DNA from: Mucidula mucida
Taxonomy: Eukaryota > Basidiomycota > Agaricomycetes > Agaricales > Physalacriaceae
NCBI GenBank assembly: GCA_015501055.1
Contig: JADNYV010000245.1
Location: 1 to 51,504, forward strand
Direction: 5' to 3'
Length of the DNA: 51,504 nt
In this document: positions 1-10,291 of the stretch, in pieces
Layout: each line of letters starts with the position of its first letter
Numbering within the stretch: the first letter of the stretch is position 1
Notes under the pieces: generated by a model
Database searches by the model: none
What the model was told of the DNA's origin: nothing
What the model saw: the letters and a program-made list of their open reading frames with translations, nothing else
Made by a program: the position numbers and the translations under genes

Positions 1-344
1 CACAGTGTCACGGGAGGAAGCAACATTTTCGTCTGCTTCGGGATGAATCCACGACTTCAAAGCTGGGGGAAGCCCTGTGCTGCAGATCAGCTTCGTACAG
101 GCATCTCTATGCGGCCGTACACCGTGTTACGAGACCGCCTTTCGAACAAAGATGAGATCTGAGATAAGCCAAATCACAGACGCGAAGACGGTAGGCCAGT
201 CGCGATTGAAAAAGGGTGAGCATGAGGCCGAATCATCGTCAGTAGAAAGGAAAGTCAAGGACAGCGTGGCGAATCTGTCCATTCTCGTGTATTCCACATA
301 TGCCCTGTACAACAGTTTCCAAGCCCGACGTAATGATCAGTCAA
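1..344. other. Left edge, no gene assigned
   Basis: I could not build a gene here. A 61-codon open frame on the minus strand (312 to 127) contains one hydrophobic stretch, and an overlapping plus-strand frame is open over 77-430, but neither has recognisable domains or matching splice sites. This is probably the 3' flank of the membrane-protein gene to the right, or part of a gene cut by the window edge. Confidence 0.3.
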
Positions 345-1194
345 TCATTGGTTGTTTGCATGTCCATTCGCTTTTCCGTTGGCCTGAATGCTCCCGTTCC
401 CGCGGTAAGCATGCCCATTCCGCGTTCTAAAGCCCCTAGGCTCCTCTGAGCGCGTGTTCACCCGCTCCACGAAGACTACACACATATACGCTGGCCCCCC
501 GAGGATCACTGACGTAGGGTGACGGTAAGGTTCAAGTAGAAGCCGTAGAAGAAAATGGAAGCCAACGCACCACACGCAGCGGCAAGAACCTGCAGCAACA
601 TAAACGCCTGGGCCGCCAACGGTGCGCCAAGCAGCACCCACTGCTCTTCACAGTCACTCCGCTGGTGCATACATTGCGCTATCCAATCCCTCTAGATGTC
701 GGCGAATGAGTCACGTCATCGGATGATATGTATACACGTACCTTTCCGTGAAACCACATCCATAGTATCCGGGCACCGCCGCCAAAGCCCGACGCGACAA
801 GCAGCGCGGCGTAGCTATATAACACCGGTCCGGAAAAGTGCGCATACACGCGAGGGGAATTCGGTATCAGGAGAATGCAAAAAGATGCCGCCAAGATAAA
901 TGCTGTGGTGAAGAAATAGGCAGCTGTTCGATATGCGGCAGCTGTCTCAAGGTAATCGTGCAGTGCGGCGGCGGACGCGGCACGGAATGCGAGGGTCTAC
1001 GAGTATCGGATTAAGCTGAGATATCCAGGATGGCGGAGTACGTACTGCGCTGCGAGATGGCGATACTTAGGACAAGACATGGACGAGAAGGATGAGAACA
1101 CGTACCAAGTGCCAGTGACAGCCAAAACAGGTACGGAGAAAAGATACCCGTTTACGCGAGACAGCGCAAACCGGTGTCGGGACGTGTTCAACAT
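345..1194 (-). CDS. Putative four-TM membrane protein, multi-exon
   Basis: I do not recognise the family. A clear coding exon at 996-742 starts after an AG acceptor and ends at a GTACGT donor. It encodes two hydrophobic spans, around FFTTAFILAASFCILLIP and VLYSYAALLVASGFGGG. The next exon, from 691 downward, carries a short loop with two cysteines (CMHQRSDCEEQ) and a further long hydrophobic span. A 38-base intron (donor GTCAGT near 511) would join this to a hydrophilic Gly/Asn-rich tail ending at the TGA at 345-347. The first exon probably starts at the ATG at 1194 and has a hydrophobic segment ending at a GTACGT donor near 1105. I could not find a clean frame-keeping junction between 1105 and 996, so the 5' end is uncertain. 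The layout of four spans plus a cysteine loop resembles tetraspanin-like proteins, but that is only topology. Confidence 0.5.
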
Positions 1195-1703
1195 GATTTC
1201 CTAGAGACTGGCGTGTTAATTCACGACGACGAGGAGCGGTGGTGGTGGGAGCAGGACGGAAAGACGGATAGGGGCTCGGCGGGGAAATGATATTCAGGGC
1301 GACTCTAAATTTACTCTCTTTCCCACATTCCTTAAAATAAATCCGAGTGCTGGCTGCCGAAGCGCGGTCACGTTTATCCGTTTGCTTTCTTTTCCAGTTG
1401 TCGTTCGTGCTGTACAACGTAGACCGCCGGAATTATGAGAGACAGCTACGTGGCATGCGCGATGCAGCGAGGACGTAAAGGGTCGACGTGGCCTGTCATG
1501 CATTGGGAATGCCGTCGGCTTGCTTTCTTACTGTCGACGAGTTTTTGTACTTCTTTTCTTCCTCAGTCAACCGGCAAGTGCTACTCCGATATTATGTTAT
1601 TCGTACTAAAGATGTTAATAACCACACCATAGCACACACTCGGCACCGGCGATGGAACGGATGCGCTGGAACAAAGATATAAGTACACGCCGACGATATC
1701 GGA
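1195..1703. other. Intergenic, no gene seen
   Basis: No coding structure is visible. The interval ends sharply where similarity to the repeat block found again at about 10706 and 16503 begins, at the shared string GGAAACCACCAAGTAATCTT. Confidence 0.5.
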
Positions 1704-2463
1704 AACCACCAAGTAATCTTTCATGATTCATCGACGTAATCTACAGTGTGCATTCCCGACAATCTTGTTGGACCAATTTCGTGTATTTCATGACGTCCGT
1801 TTTTCCTTTGTTGATTGGACTCAAATTGCGCCACATGGCACTGCCCCAAAGGCGCACACTTCATCATTTTGGCAAGTCGCCTTATGTGTTCAGAGACGAT
1901 TCCAATCCATAGTGTGTTTTTACATGCTTTCTTGTTCCGGTACACGCACCCAAAGCACCGCCTCACAAAACCAGATCAACAACGTAGACTTGATTATCCG
2001 CAAATCTGGTCAGAAAATTCAACGAACCCGTACACTCACTATCATTTTTGACGACCGAGTAACGTTACCTAAATCTGCTCTGCCACTGAGGTCACTTAGA
2101 TCGACTTATGGTTGTGAAAACGGGTAATGATGTTATTGAACAGCCACGAAACAGGATTACAGCTGCCAGGGCCACGAAGCCTAAGCACCTTTCATAGACA
2201 CCCAGTGAGCTTTCACCGAACACGCTCTGTCTTATGACGTTTGGGAGGGTGTGAACACCATGGCTTGGCAGCACCAGCAGAACGATGTCGCTAAGAGGCC
2301 CAGTCGGGTTGTCACCCGACGAACAAGCAGGCATACAACCTTACTCATCAACGACCGCGGATTAGATGCGAAGATTATGACGAGCGAACATCCTACCTCT
2401 AATCGAGCCTCGAGGAATGAAGTGTATAAGAATAAATACGTAGCGCCGTGTATATACTAGGAC
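1704..2463. repeat. R block, copy 1 (noncoding repeat on the 3' side of alpha gene)
   Basis: About 750 bases recur with small indels at 10706-11480 and 16503-17277, each time directly on the 3' side of an alpha paralogue gene. This copy is the most diverged and has several 1-10 base indels relative to the other two. Open frames differ in length and phase between copies (an 81-codon minus frame here, 101 codons in the others), which argues against a protein. The end next to the gene carries an A/T-rich stretch that on the gene's strand reads TATTTATT. No terminal inverted repeats or target-site duplications were seen. Confidence 0.7.
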
Positions 2464-3534
2464 CTATGTCCTCTTGCGTTTCGGGATCCGACGTCCAACA
2501 ACCTCCGGCGAGTCAAGAGGTTTACAAGGAACAACTTGCAATGCAGGACCGGCCACATCGGGGTCGAAGACCTCCGTGGCGCAGTGCGACACCCACTTGG
2601 CGATATCTACGCCAGCTTCAGAGTCTGATTGCGACGGTGTGGACAACCTGGACCGTTTTGAGGAGCGCGAATCCAGAGAGGAGCTTGACGATGATGATGA
2701 TGAATGGACGAGCTCCGGCACAGGAGGACTCGCCGGAAGTAAAGGACGATATTTGTAGGGAATGCGACGACCAAATTGTCCGATATATGCGCCCCTATAG
2801 AACTCGAAGGGTGGGGCCATGTGCCAAGGACCGATACACTGAATAAGCGGTAGCCCTAGCGCAAGTTTGCGCCTCACCGTCTTTAAAGGATTGACGAGCG
2901 CGTAGCACGCGTATGTTATGACGAAAAAGGGATGCGCGCTGCAGGAGACTGAGGGATATGATGTGCGTGTGCCTCTGAAAGGAGTCACTTTCCGGGTGGT
3001 GGGGTTGAGAGTGTAGAGGGAGACGCCTGGCTTCAGCGGTACAACACGACATTCACATGGCTTGAGTGAGGACACCTTCAGGGATTGGATGATTAGAAAT
3101 ATATTCGGGTACAGTGCCATGTACATACCTCGGTAAACGCGCGCCTTTTCGCAAAAGGGAGTTTAGCGTTTTGTTCTTGAAACTCATACAGTTCGTCGAT
3201 GATGTGGTTTGGCGGTACTAATGCAACGTTCCTCGTAAGGATCGCTTCTTTGAGCTCAGGCTGGACTGTGAAAAAAAAGTAAGCTCTATGTTTCGCCACG
3301 ATGACTCAAGACAGACCTCGAAGAAAGTTGCCGGGAACGTTGAAGTAAGAGCTCATGTCGCCTCGGTTAAGACCCCAAACAAATTCCAATGCGTCAATCT
3401 AATATAAGAGGTCAGTTATAGATTGAGGCAGGAGGAATCGAACGAACCGATAAAGTCCTGGAATGCATAATCGGTACGTCGAGTGGCTGAGTAAAGGCGC
3501 GCGAGACATTGACGTTCTCCAAAGATATGGACAT
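2464..3534 (-). CDS. HNH-derived inactive paralogue, alpha subtype (copy 1)
   Basis: Spliced from four exons: 3534-3448, 3398-3317, 3265-3129 and 3075-2464, giving 305 residues. Introns are about 50 bases, with donors GTTCGT, GTCTGT and GTATGT. The start is the ATG of MSISLENVNV, which is conserved in every copy. Exon lengths after the first (82 and 137 bases) and intron phases (0, 1, 0) parallel those of the HNH genes (76 and 131 bases). Conserved blocks align with the HNH proteins: WGLNRG to WGLEPE, ALVPPNHIIDELYEF to ALLPPTQAIEVALEF, and the exon-4 domain. The CxxC knuckles and final histidine are missing; only the first histidine (IMH, residue 24) remains. After PPFEFYRGAYIGQFGR comes a serine run, then SKRSRLS and a C-terminal KRKRT, so it is probably nuclear. 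Its molecular role is unknown. Confidence 0.75.
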
Positions 3535-3817
3535 AGTGATTAAACGGGGAGGATGTTAGGTGGGAGACTGACGATGGTGATGGTAGAGTTTAAAAACGAT
3601 CGCATGCGGAGCACAACCAAAACGCGTCGTCACGTGATGGCTGCGCTGGCTTGGGCGATAAAATTCCTTCGTATCTACCACTATCGCGCAAAGAATGTTC
3701 CAGCACATGGGCTAAGAGTGTAGTTCGATTTCTAGATTCTGGAATTCGAGGCAATGAGATGTATGATAATAATAAATAGGTAGCGACGTGTATATATTGT
3801 AGAAGGGTTACTTGGAT
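3535..3817. promoter_or_regulatory. Upstream region of alpha copy 1 and 3' flank of beta copy 2
   Basis: On the minus strand this holds the alpha promoter: a TTTAAA box about 60 bases before the start, followed by a C/T-rich leader with repeated CATCACCATCG-like triplets. The same arrangement recurs upstream of all family members. The left-neighbour half carries the A/T-rich 3' flank of the next gene (AATAATAAATA on the plus strand). No separate gene is present. Confidence 0.5.
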
Positions 3818-4881
3818 TTAAGATCTCTTTCGTTTCGGAATGCGCGGCCTACTAATCTCCGGCGAATCAAGGGCTTTACGTGGGGCAGCATCCGATACAG
3901 GACCGTCCACATCGGGGGCGAAGCTCACCACGGCGCAGTCTGACACCCACTTGGCGATATCTCCGCCAGCTTCAGAGTCTGACTGCGATGGCGTAGACAA
4001 CCTGGACCGTTTGGACGACCGCGAATCCAGAGAAGATGATGAAGGCGACGACGCCGCATGGACGAGGTCGGGCACGGGAGTCGTCGTCGGAAGTAATGGA
4101 CGATATGTGAACGGAATAGAACGACCGAACTGACCCTTATATGCGCCCTCGTAGAACTCGAAGGGTGGTATCCTGTGCCAAGGACTCACACACTTGAAGA
4201 GTGTATTCCCGAGCCCAAGTTTGCGGTCGATGCTTCGAGGAGGATTGAGCAGCTCCCAGCATGCATATGTGAGGAGAAACAAGGAATGCACTCCGCAGGA
4301 GACGGAGGGAAATGATGTGCGTGTGCCTTTCAGAGTAGTGACTTTCTGGGTCGTGGGGTTTAAAGCGTATAGGGAGACGCCCGGCTTTAGCGGGACGACG
4401 CGACATTGGCTTGGTCCGAATGGGAATACCTGGGGATAATATGAATGAGAGGTGTGTGTACGGTAATGGGTACATACCTCGGTAAAGACTCGTCTCTTGG
4501 CGAGAGGGAGTTTACGATTTTGCCGTTGGAACTCGAGTAGTTCCTCAACAATGTGATTTGGGGGTATCAGTGCCACGTCTTTTGCATCGATAGCTGCTTT
4601 GAGGCCGGGTTGGACTGTAAGAACAAGTCAGTTCATGTTACGCCCACGATGAAAGAAGACAGACCTCGAAGAAAGTTTCCGGCGACGTCGAAGTATGAGC
4701 TCATGTCACCCCGATTAAGACCCCATACGAATTCCATAGAGTCAATCTAAGCCAGAGTTAATAATCAGATTGAGGCAGAACGAATCGAACGGACCAGTAA
4801 GGTCCTGGAATGCATAATCGGTACCTCGAGGGGCTCAGTAAAGGCGCGCGAGACGTTGACATTTTCCAAGGAGATAGACAT
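3818..4881 (-). CDS. HNH-derived inactive paralogue, beta subtype (copy 2)
   Basis: Exons 4881-4795, 4746-4665, 4614-4478 and 4429-3818 give 305 residues with all splice sites intact. Beta members are set apart from alpha by ALIPPNHIVEELLEFQRQN in exon 3, by PFGPSQCRVVPLKP at the start of exon 4, and by a GAYKGQFGRSIPF motif. The zinc-knuckle cysteines and last HNH histidine are absent, as in the alpha genes, and the histidine of IMH is kept. The C-terminal tail has a serine stretch, SKRSRLSTPSQSDSE and a final KRKRS. Unlike the other beta genes, this copy has no HNH gene upstream; its upstream neighbour is a remnant. It could be regulatory or a nonfunctional family copy, but the frame is open throughout. 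Confidence 0.72.
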
Positions 4882-5099
4882 GGTGACGAACAGGGAGGAT
4901 ATTGGGTCTGAGACTGACGATGGTGGTGGTAGAGGTGCAAGAAATAGCCGGCGGCCCGTAAACGCAATGCGTCATCACGTGATGTCTCGACTTCATAGAC
5001 GGTGACTAGTAACTACAGACCTGGAGTGAAGATAACCCTTCACTTAGTCGGAATAAAATGTATATAACCCCAACCGCCGAAGAGTTAAATGTATGGGAA

Positions 5100-5440
5100 T
5101 GAATGGTACGAGCAGGACCCAAGATCTCTTTCGTTTCGAAATGCGACATCATCCTACTAACCTCTAGCGAGTCAAGAGGCTTACAAGGAACAACTTTCAA
5201 ATGCGGCACCGGCCACGTCGGGGTCGAGGATCTACGTGGTACAGTCCGACACCCACTTGGCGATATCCACGCCAGCTTCAGAGTCTGACTGCGATGGCAT
5301 AGACAGCTTACACCGTTTCGACGACCGCGAATCAAGAGAAGATGACGAATGGACGAGGTCTGGTAACGGGCGAGATGCTAACGTCCTCCAAGGATGGGAG
5401 GATACGGGGTGGGGGACTGATGGCGATGGTAGAGATTGAA
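5100..5440 (-). pseudogene. Remnant of HNH-derived paralogue with large internal deletion (copy 3)
   Basis: Minus-strand sequence encoding the C-terminal tail (VVPCKPLDS-like, and the opposite-strand complement of the SKRSRLS region) is followed, near 5365, directly by sequence matching exon 1 and the leader of other copies (the ACGTCCTCCAAGGA stretch). Exons 2, 3 and most of exon 4 are missing, a loss of roughly 700 bases. The tail is also frame-broken relative to intact copies. It cannot encode the family protein. Confidence 0.7.
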
Positions 5441-5680
5441 GGAATAAGCCCGGCGCACAAACAAACAGAAGTACGCGCCATCATGTGATCCTTGTGCTTG
5501 CTTGGAGGGATCATCAAGATTGCTGGGGTGGTCGTGAAGTGCGCTGTTACAATCGAGTGATATCCTTACAACAAGCGGGAAGATTGCGAAAAGTGAAGAT
5601 CAAACTCTAGGTTTCGAAATCGAGAAATGAAATGAAATGTATAAGAATAAATATGTAGTAATGCACAGGACTACTTCGTT

Positions 5681-6744
5681 CTAAGACCTCTTGCGTTTCG
5701 GATTGCGACATCTAACAACCTCCGGCGAGCCGAGAGGTTTACATGGAACAACGTCCAATGCAGGACCACCCACATCGGGGTCGAAGTCTGCCGCAGCACA
5801 GTCTGACGCCCACTTTGCGATATCTACGCCACTCTCAGAGTCAGATTGTGACAGTGTGGATAACCTGGATCTTTTTGAAGAGTGCTCGGAGTCGAGAGAG
5901 GATGACGATGTCGTTGATGACGACGAAGAATAGACGAGCACAGGAGGAGGAAGTAATGGACGATAGAGGCGAGGAATAGATCGACCGAATTGTCCCATAT
6001 AGGCGCCATCGTAGAACTCCAAGGGCGGAGTCGTGTGCCAAGGATTGAAACACTTAATAAGAGTATTTCCCAACCCAAGTTTGATGTCTATGCTCTTTGA
6101 AGGAACGAGGACCTCCCTGCACGAGTATGTCATGAGGAATAAGGGATGTATCACTCCGCAGGAAACTGAGGGAAAGGATGTGAGTGTGCCTTTCAGAGTA
6201 GTGACTTTCTGGGTCGTGGGGTTTAAAGCGTATAGGGAGACGCCCGGCTTCAGCGGGACGACGCGACATTCGCTTGGCCCGAATGGAAATACCTGGGGAT
6301 AATATGAATAAGAGGTGTGGGTACGGTAATGGGTACATACCTCGGTGAAGATTCGCCTCTTGGCGAAAGGGAGTTTACGATTTTGCTGTTGGAAGTCGAT
6401 CATTTCCTGGACGACATGATTGGGGGGTACTAGTGCGACCTTCCCATGGACGATAGCTTCTTTGAGCTCGGGTTGAACTAGGGAAAAGTTGGCTCATATT
6501 TCATTTGCACGATTTTGGACACGGACTTTGGAGAAAATTGCCGGAGACGTTGAAATAAGCGCTCATTTGGCCGCGGTTAAGACCCCAAACGTATTCCATG
6601 CAGTCAATCTGAGTTATCTTTTAGCATTGGCACAAAAGCAACATGATTGGACCGAACCAAGACCGTCCTTGCATGCATGATCGGTAGGACGAGCGGTGCA
6701 GTAAAGGTTCGAGAGATGTTAATGTTCTCCAGGGGGACAGACAT
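5681..6744 (-). CDS. HNH-derived inactive paralogue, gamma subtype (copy 4)
   Basis: Exons 6744-6658, 6608-6527, 6477-6341 and 6292-5681 give 305 residues. The N-terminus MSVPLENINISRTFTAP differs from alpha and beta. Exon 2 reads DCMEYVWGLNRGQMSAYFNV, and exon 3 keeps ALVPPNHVV. The exon-2 donor is GTCCGT rather than GTCTGT. Exon 4 contains GAYMGQFGRSIPRLYRPLLP, a Ser/Thr run, a SKRSRLSTLSQSDSE segment and a basic end KRKRS. As in its relatives, the CxxC pairs and last histidine of the HNH motif are absent. Only two gamma copies exist here, and the other (19446-20510) is frameshifted, so this is the only intact one. Confidence 0.73.
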
Positions 6745-7033
6745 GAAAATATATTGTAGCTGATCTTTGGTGGGAGATGTTAGATAGTGATGGTAGAGGT
6801 TAAAGGACTACTTAGCAGGCGGCCGTCAAACAAAAACGCGTCATCACGTGATTGCCTGCCCTTTGGCGAAAAAGTCCGTCGTGAACTAAGGTCTGCCACT
6901 ATCGCTCAGAGTCTTACGGCAAAATGGCGAGAAGTAAATATCGAAGTTTAGGGTCTGGAACTTGAGGCAATGAAATGTATGATAATAATAAATATGTAGC
7001 GACGTGTATAGATTGTAGAAGGGTTGCTTGGAT

Positions 7034-8100
7034 TTAAGATCTCCTTCGTTTCGGAATGCGCGGCCCACTAATCTCCGGCGAATCAAGAGGTTTACATGGA
7101 ACAACGTCCAATGCAGGACCGTCCACATCAGGGGAGAAGTTCCCCACGGCGCAGTCCGACACCCACTTGGCGATATCCACGCCAGCTTCAGAGTCTGACT
7201 GTGATGGCGTAGACAACCTGGACCGTTTGGACGACCGCGAATCCGGAGAAGATGATGAAGACGACGACGACGACGAATGGACGAGGTCGGGCACAGGAGG
7301 AGTCGTCGGAAGTAATGGACGATATCCGAACGGAATAGAACGACCGAACTGACCCTTATAGGCGCCCTCGTAGAACTCGAAGGGTGGTATCCTGTGCCAA
7401 GGACTCACACACTTGAAAAGTGTATTCCCGAGCCCAAGTTTGCGGTCAATGCTTCGAGGAGGGTTGAGGAGCCCCCAGCATGCATATGTAAGAAGAAACA
7501 AAGGATGCACTCCGCAGGAGACGGAGGGAAATGATGTGCGTGTACCCCTTAAAACGGTGACCTTACGGGTCTTGGGGTTGAGAGTGTATAGGGAGACGCC
7601 CGGCTTTAGCGGGACGACGCGACATTCGCTTGGATCGAAGGAGAAGATCTAAGGAGAATATGAATAAGAGCCGTGGGTATGGCACTGGGTACATACCTCG
7701 GTAAAGATTCGTCTCTTGGCGAGAGGGAGTTTACGATTTTGCCGTTGGAACTCGAGCAGTTCCTCAACAATGTGATTTGGGGGTATCAGTGCTACGTCTT
7801 TTGCATCGATAGCTGCTTTGAGGCCGGGTTGGACTGTAAGAAAAGTCAGTGCATTTTACGCCCACGATGAAAGAAGACAGACCTCGAAGAAAGTTCCCGG
7901 CGACGTCGAAGTATGAGCTCATGTCACCCCGATTAAGACCCCACACGAATTCCATAGAGTCAATCTAAGCCAGAGTTAACAAATTAGTTTGAGGCAGAAC
8001 GAATCGAACGGACCAGTAAGGTCCTGGTATGCATAATCGGTACGTCGAGGGGCTCAGTAAAGGCGCGCGAGACGTTGACATTTTCCAAGGAGATAGACAT
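7034..8100 (-). CDS. HNH-derived inactive paralogue, beta subtype, paired with HNH gene 1 (copy 5)
   Basis: Exons 8100-8014, 7964-7883, 7833-7697 and 7648-7034 give 306 residues; the sum of exons is in frame. It begins MSISLENVNVSRAFTEPLDV. Residue H24 aligns with the first HNH histidine of the neighbouring nuclease-like gene, but there are no CxxC pairs and no final histidine. A ten-serine run (residues 227-236) is followed by SKRSRLS and a final KRRRS, a likely nuclear signal. It is transcribed away from HNH gene 1 across a 551-base region, and the same head-to-head pairing is seen at two further sites, so co-regulation is likely. The left breakpoint of the 5,797-base tandem duplication falls inside exon 4, near 7276. 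Confidence 0.77.
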
Positions 8101-8651
8101 GGTGACGAACAGGGAGGATATTGGGTGGGAGACTGATGATGGTGATGGTAGAGTTCAAAGATGATCGCGGCCCGGGCCACCAACAAAGAAGTCGTCAACA
8201 CGTGATATTTGTTGTTGCTTGGCGAGATTTCATTTTTTGGATTTTTAGCTCCGGCCATCGCCATTATTCCAGACAATGCTGAGGCAATGCGTTGTCCACA
8301 GCATGCGCCATGTGTTCTGACAATGGAATATGAACACGTTGCTTCCCAAAGTGGACAACATTGACGGCAGCGCTCCGCCTTGGTACTGGCCTCCATTGTT
8401 CTGTGCGACTAGGACTACACATTCACAACCGTAGGGCATCCAAGCGAACAAAGAACTCTCCTCATTGTCCGGTACTTCTACGGGTTTATCTCAGATAGTG
8501 TCCATTGTTGGGCTTTCCTCGAGTTCCCGGGCTTTGTTCACAATGAACCTGCCAGTGCACTATAAACGGAGACGCTGCCTAACGACATGCCCCACTATCC
8601 TCTCTTTATTCCCCCGGTGGCGCTGGCGCTATCTCCCAAATCTCCTCTCTA
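8101..8651. promoter_or_regulatory. Divergent promoter between beta copy 5 and HNH gene 1
   Basis: This 551-base region separates two divergent start codons. On the plus strand TATAAA at 8571-8576 lies about 75 bases before the HNH start. On the minus side a C/T-rich leader with CATCACCATCATC-like triplets precedes the beta start. The region is repeated exactly at 13898-14448 and as a diverged homologue at 21850-22406, where the TATA box is kept. Confidence 0.65.
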
Positions 8652-9934
8652 ATGGCCGAACAGCAGCTTCGACGCTCCCAACGAGAGCACCCTACAAAGA
8701 GCCTACAGGAGTCTCCGCCTCCAGAGACACCGCAGCCTCTCAAATCGTCCCGGAAGCCCAAAGATCCCGACTACGCCTACCGGCCCCCACAGGAAGAAGA
8801 CGACGAACCCAGCATTAGCGCCTATATTAGCCCCAAGAGAAACATCCAGTGGAAGGAGGATGTGAAGCTCGAAGCTAGGCAGGCTGCTATCGACCACTCG
8901 GTACACGGTCTCTCTTGTGCGATATGCGGCTGCGATAATAATGATGGAAGTACCTTCAACATGGCACATGTTGTCGATCGGTCTTTAGCGGGAAATGAAG
9001 AGCTAGTGAGTGCCAGTCATCGTTGTTTCGCTAGGCTTACTTACGACTGCCCAGGTAGCGCATCTAGAAGAAAGCTGGGGATTAGAGCCCGAGACGTTCT
9101 ATCTACATTCACGGTTCAACATGATGATTCGTGAATACCTTTCCCGATATCCCAACAATATTCTTACTGAACGAACGAGTAGTTTGTGTCAAATGTCATC
9201 TGGGGCTAGACACGGGGCTGTTCGCCCTCCTCCCCCCGACCCAAGCTATTGAGGTCGCTTTGGAATTTGTGAATAAGACGCCGGAAGAACGAAGCAAGAA
9301 CCCAGTCTCCGAGGTACGTTGGCTTCCATGTATATCTGCTCATCTCTCTGACTACAAGCAGCTTTTCAAACACGACCCCGACAACCCTCTCAAGTATCGC
9401 CTTATCGATATTGGTTGGACGGGCAGTAATCCCTTCGTCGTTTATCTGCCCGGCAAGAACAACAGATCCAGGATCAAGGGTATTTTTCCGCCTTTCCATC
9501 ATCCGCTCCTGTCCAACATCGAGCTTCATGTAAATCCCGTCTACATGATGTGGAACCTTGGCTTCAAGCTTGAAAAGCACGATTTGGAGGATCTCGACGT
9601 TCCTCTGTCGCAGGGCACCGACTTGGCAAATGTGCGACGGCTTTTCGAGTCTTGGGTCCTCCAGGACGACGACGACCGAGCCACATCGGGTTTTACGACG
9701 TCCAAGGCGGCAGGACCTGCACCGTCCGGGGCAGATGCGGCGATTTCTGATCGAGCAGCTGTACAGTGCGAGACCTCGACATCGGAGCAAGACGCTGCGA
9801 CATCCGAACCTCGTCGATCCAAGCGCCTGCGCGCCGCGTCCACCGCACACGATTCGGATTCTACACTTGATGTACCGCCCCCTCCGAAGCGTTCCAGGAA
9901 GGGCAAGAGCGCTGCGACGGCCTCTCGGCGCTGA
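8652..9934 (+). CDS. HNH-nuclease-like protein (HNH gene 1)
   Basis: Four exons, 8652-9005, 9055-9130, 9183-9313 and 9362-9934, give 377 residues; introns are 48-52 bases with GTGAGT, GTGAAT and GTACGT donors. An Arg/Pro/Glu-rich N-terminus leads to a zinc knuckle with C89 and C92 (SCAICGC), then H106 in NMAHVVDRS, N140 in SRFNMMIL, and C145, C148 and H149 in CVKCHLGLD. This is a complete H-N-H triad with a paired-cysteine zinc site, as in fungal HNH_2-like nucleases. A second conserved domain follows (FVVYLPGKNNRSR, then FHHPLLSNIELHVNP). The tail has SKRLRAAS and KRSRKGK, likely nuclear signals. HNH folds usually cut DNA with one metal ion; the substrate here is unknown. It is divergent from beta copy 5 and is duplicated identically at 14449. 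Confidence 0.82.
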
Positions 9935-10291
9935 CTCCATTCCACTCTCATGCTATTCCTCTTTATGATCTCACGTTTCTCTGCACAATTTAGCATCGCA
10001 CTCTGGTTGAAATCCTCTCTATGACATTACGTTTCTCCCCTTTTATGTTTCTTGTTCACGATGTAAATACAACCGAAAAATGTATTAGATACCAAAAAAA
10101 TCAGATAATGTGTATTTATTTAAAAATCTGGGCACCTTGGACGTAAGGCATCGTCTATTCAATGATGTGCTAGCCTGAAGTCACCGGCTTGGCCTGACTT
10201 TCCGACCTTGCCATCTTCCAATCGGCCAAAGGGGATCAGCCGTGACCCACGGTCGGCTCTGAGTGGGGGGACGGGATCTATTTTGCGCCAT

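Noticed and set aside
3840..4133. Acidic plus-strand open frames (Asp/Glu-rich) opposite each paralogue tail, e.g. 3840-4133, 7056-7352 and 11491-11775
   Set aside because: They are the complement of the serine runs and conserved tail codons of the minus-strand genes; no start context or splicing supports them.
8285..8363. Imperfect inverted repeat CAATGCGTTGTCC / GGACAACATTG in the divergent promoter
   Set aside because: The left arm is not conserved in the diverged promoter of HNH gene 3, so structure-level selection is not supported.
9206..9940. 244-codon minus-strand frame opposite HNH gene 1 exon 4 (also 15003-15737)
   Set aside because: Arg/Gly-rich antisense shadow of the HNH tail; it is not preserved opposite HNH gene 3.
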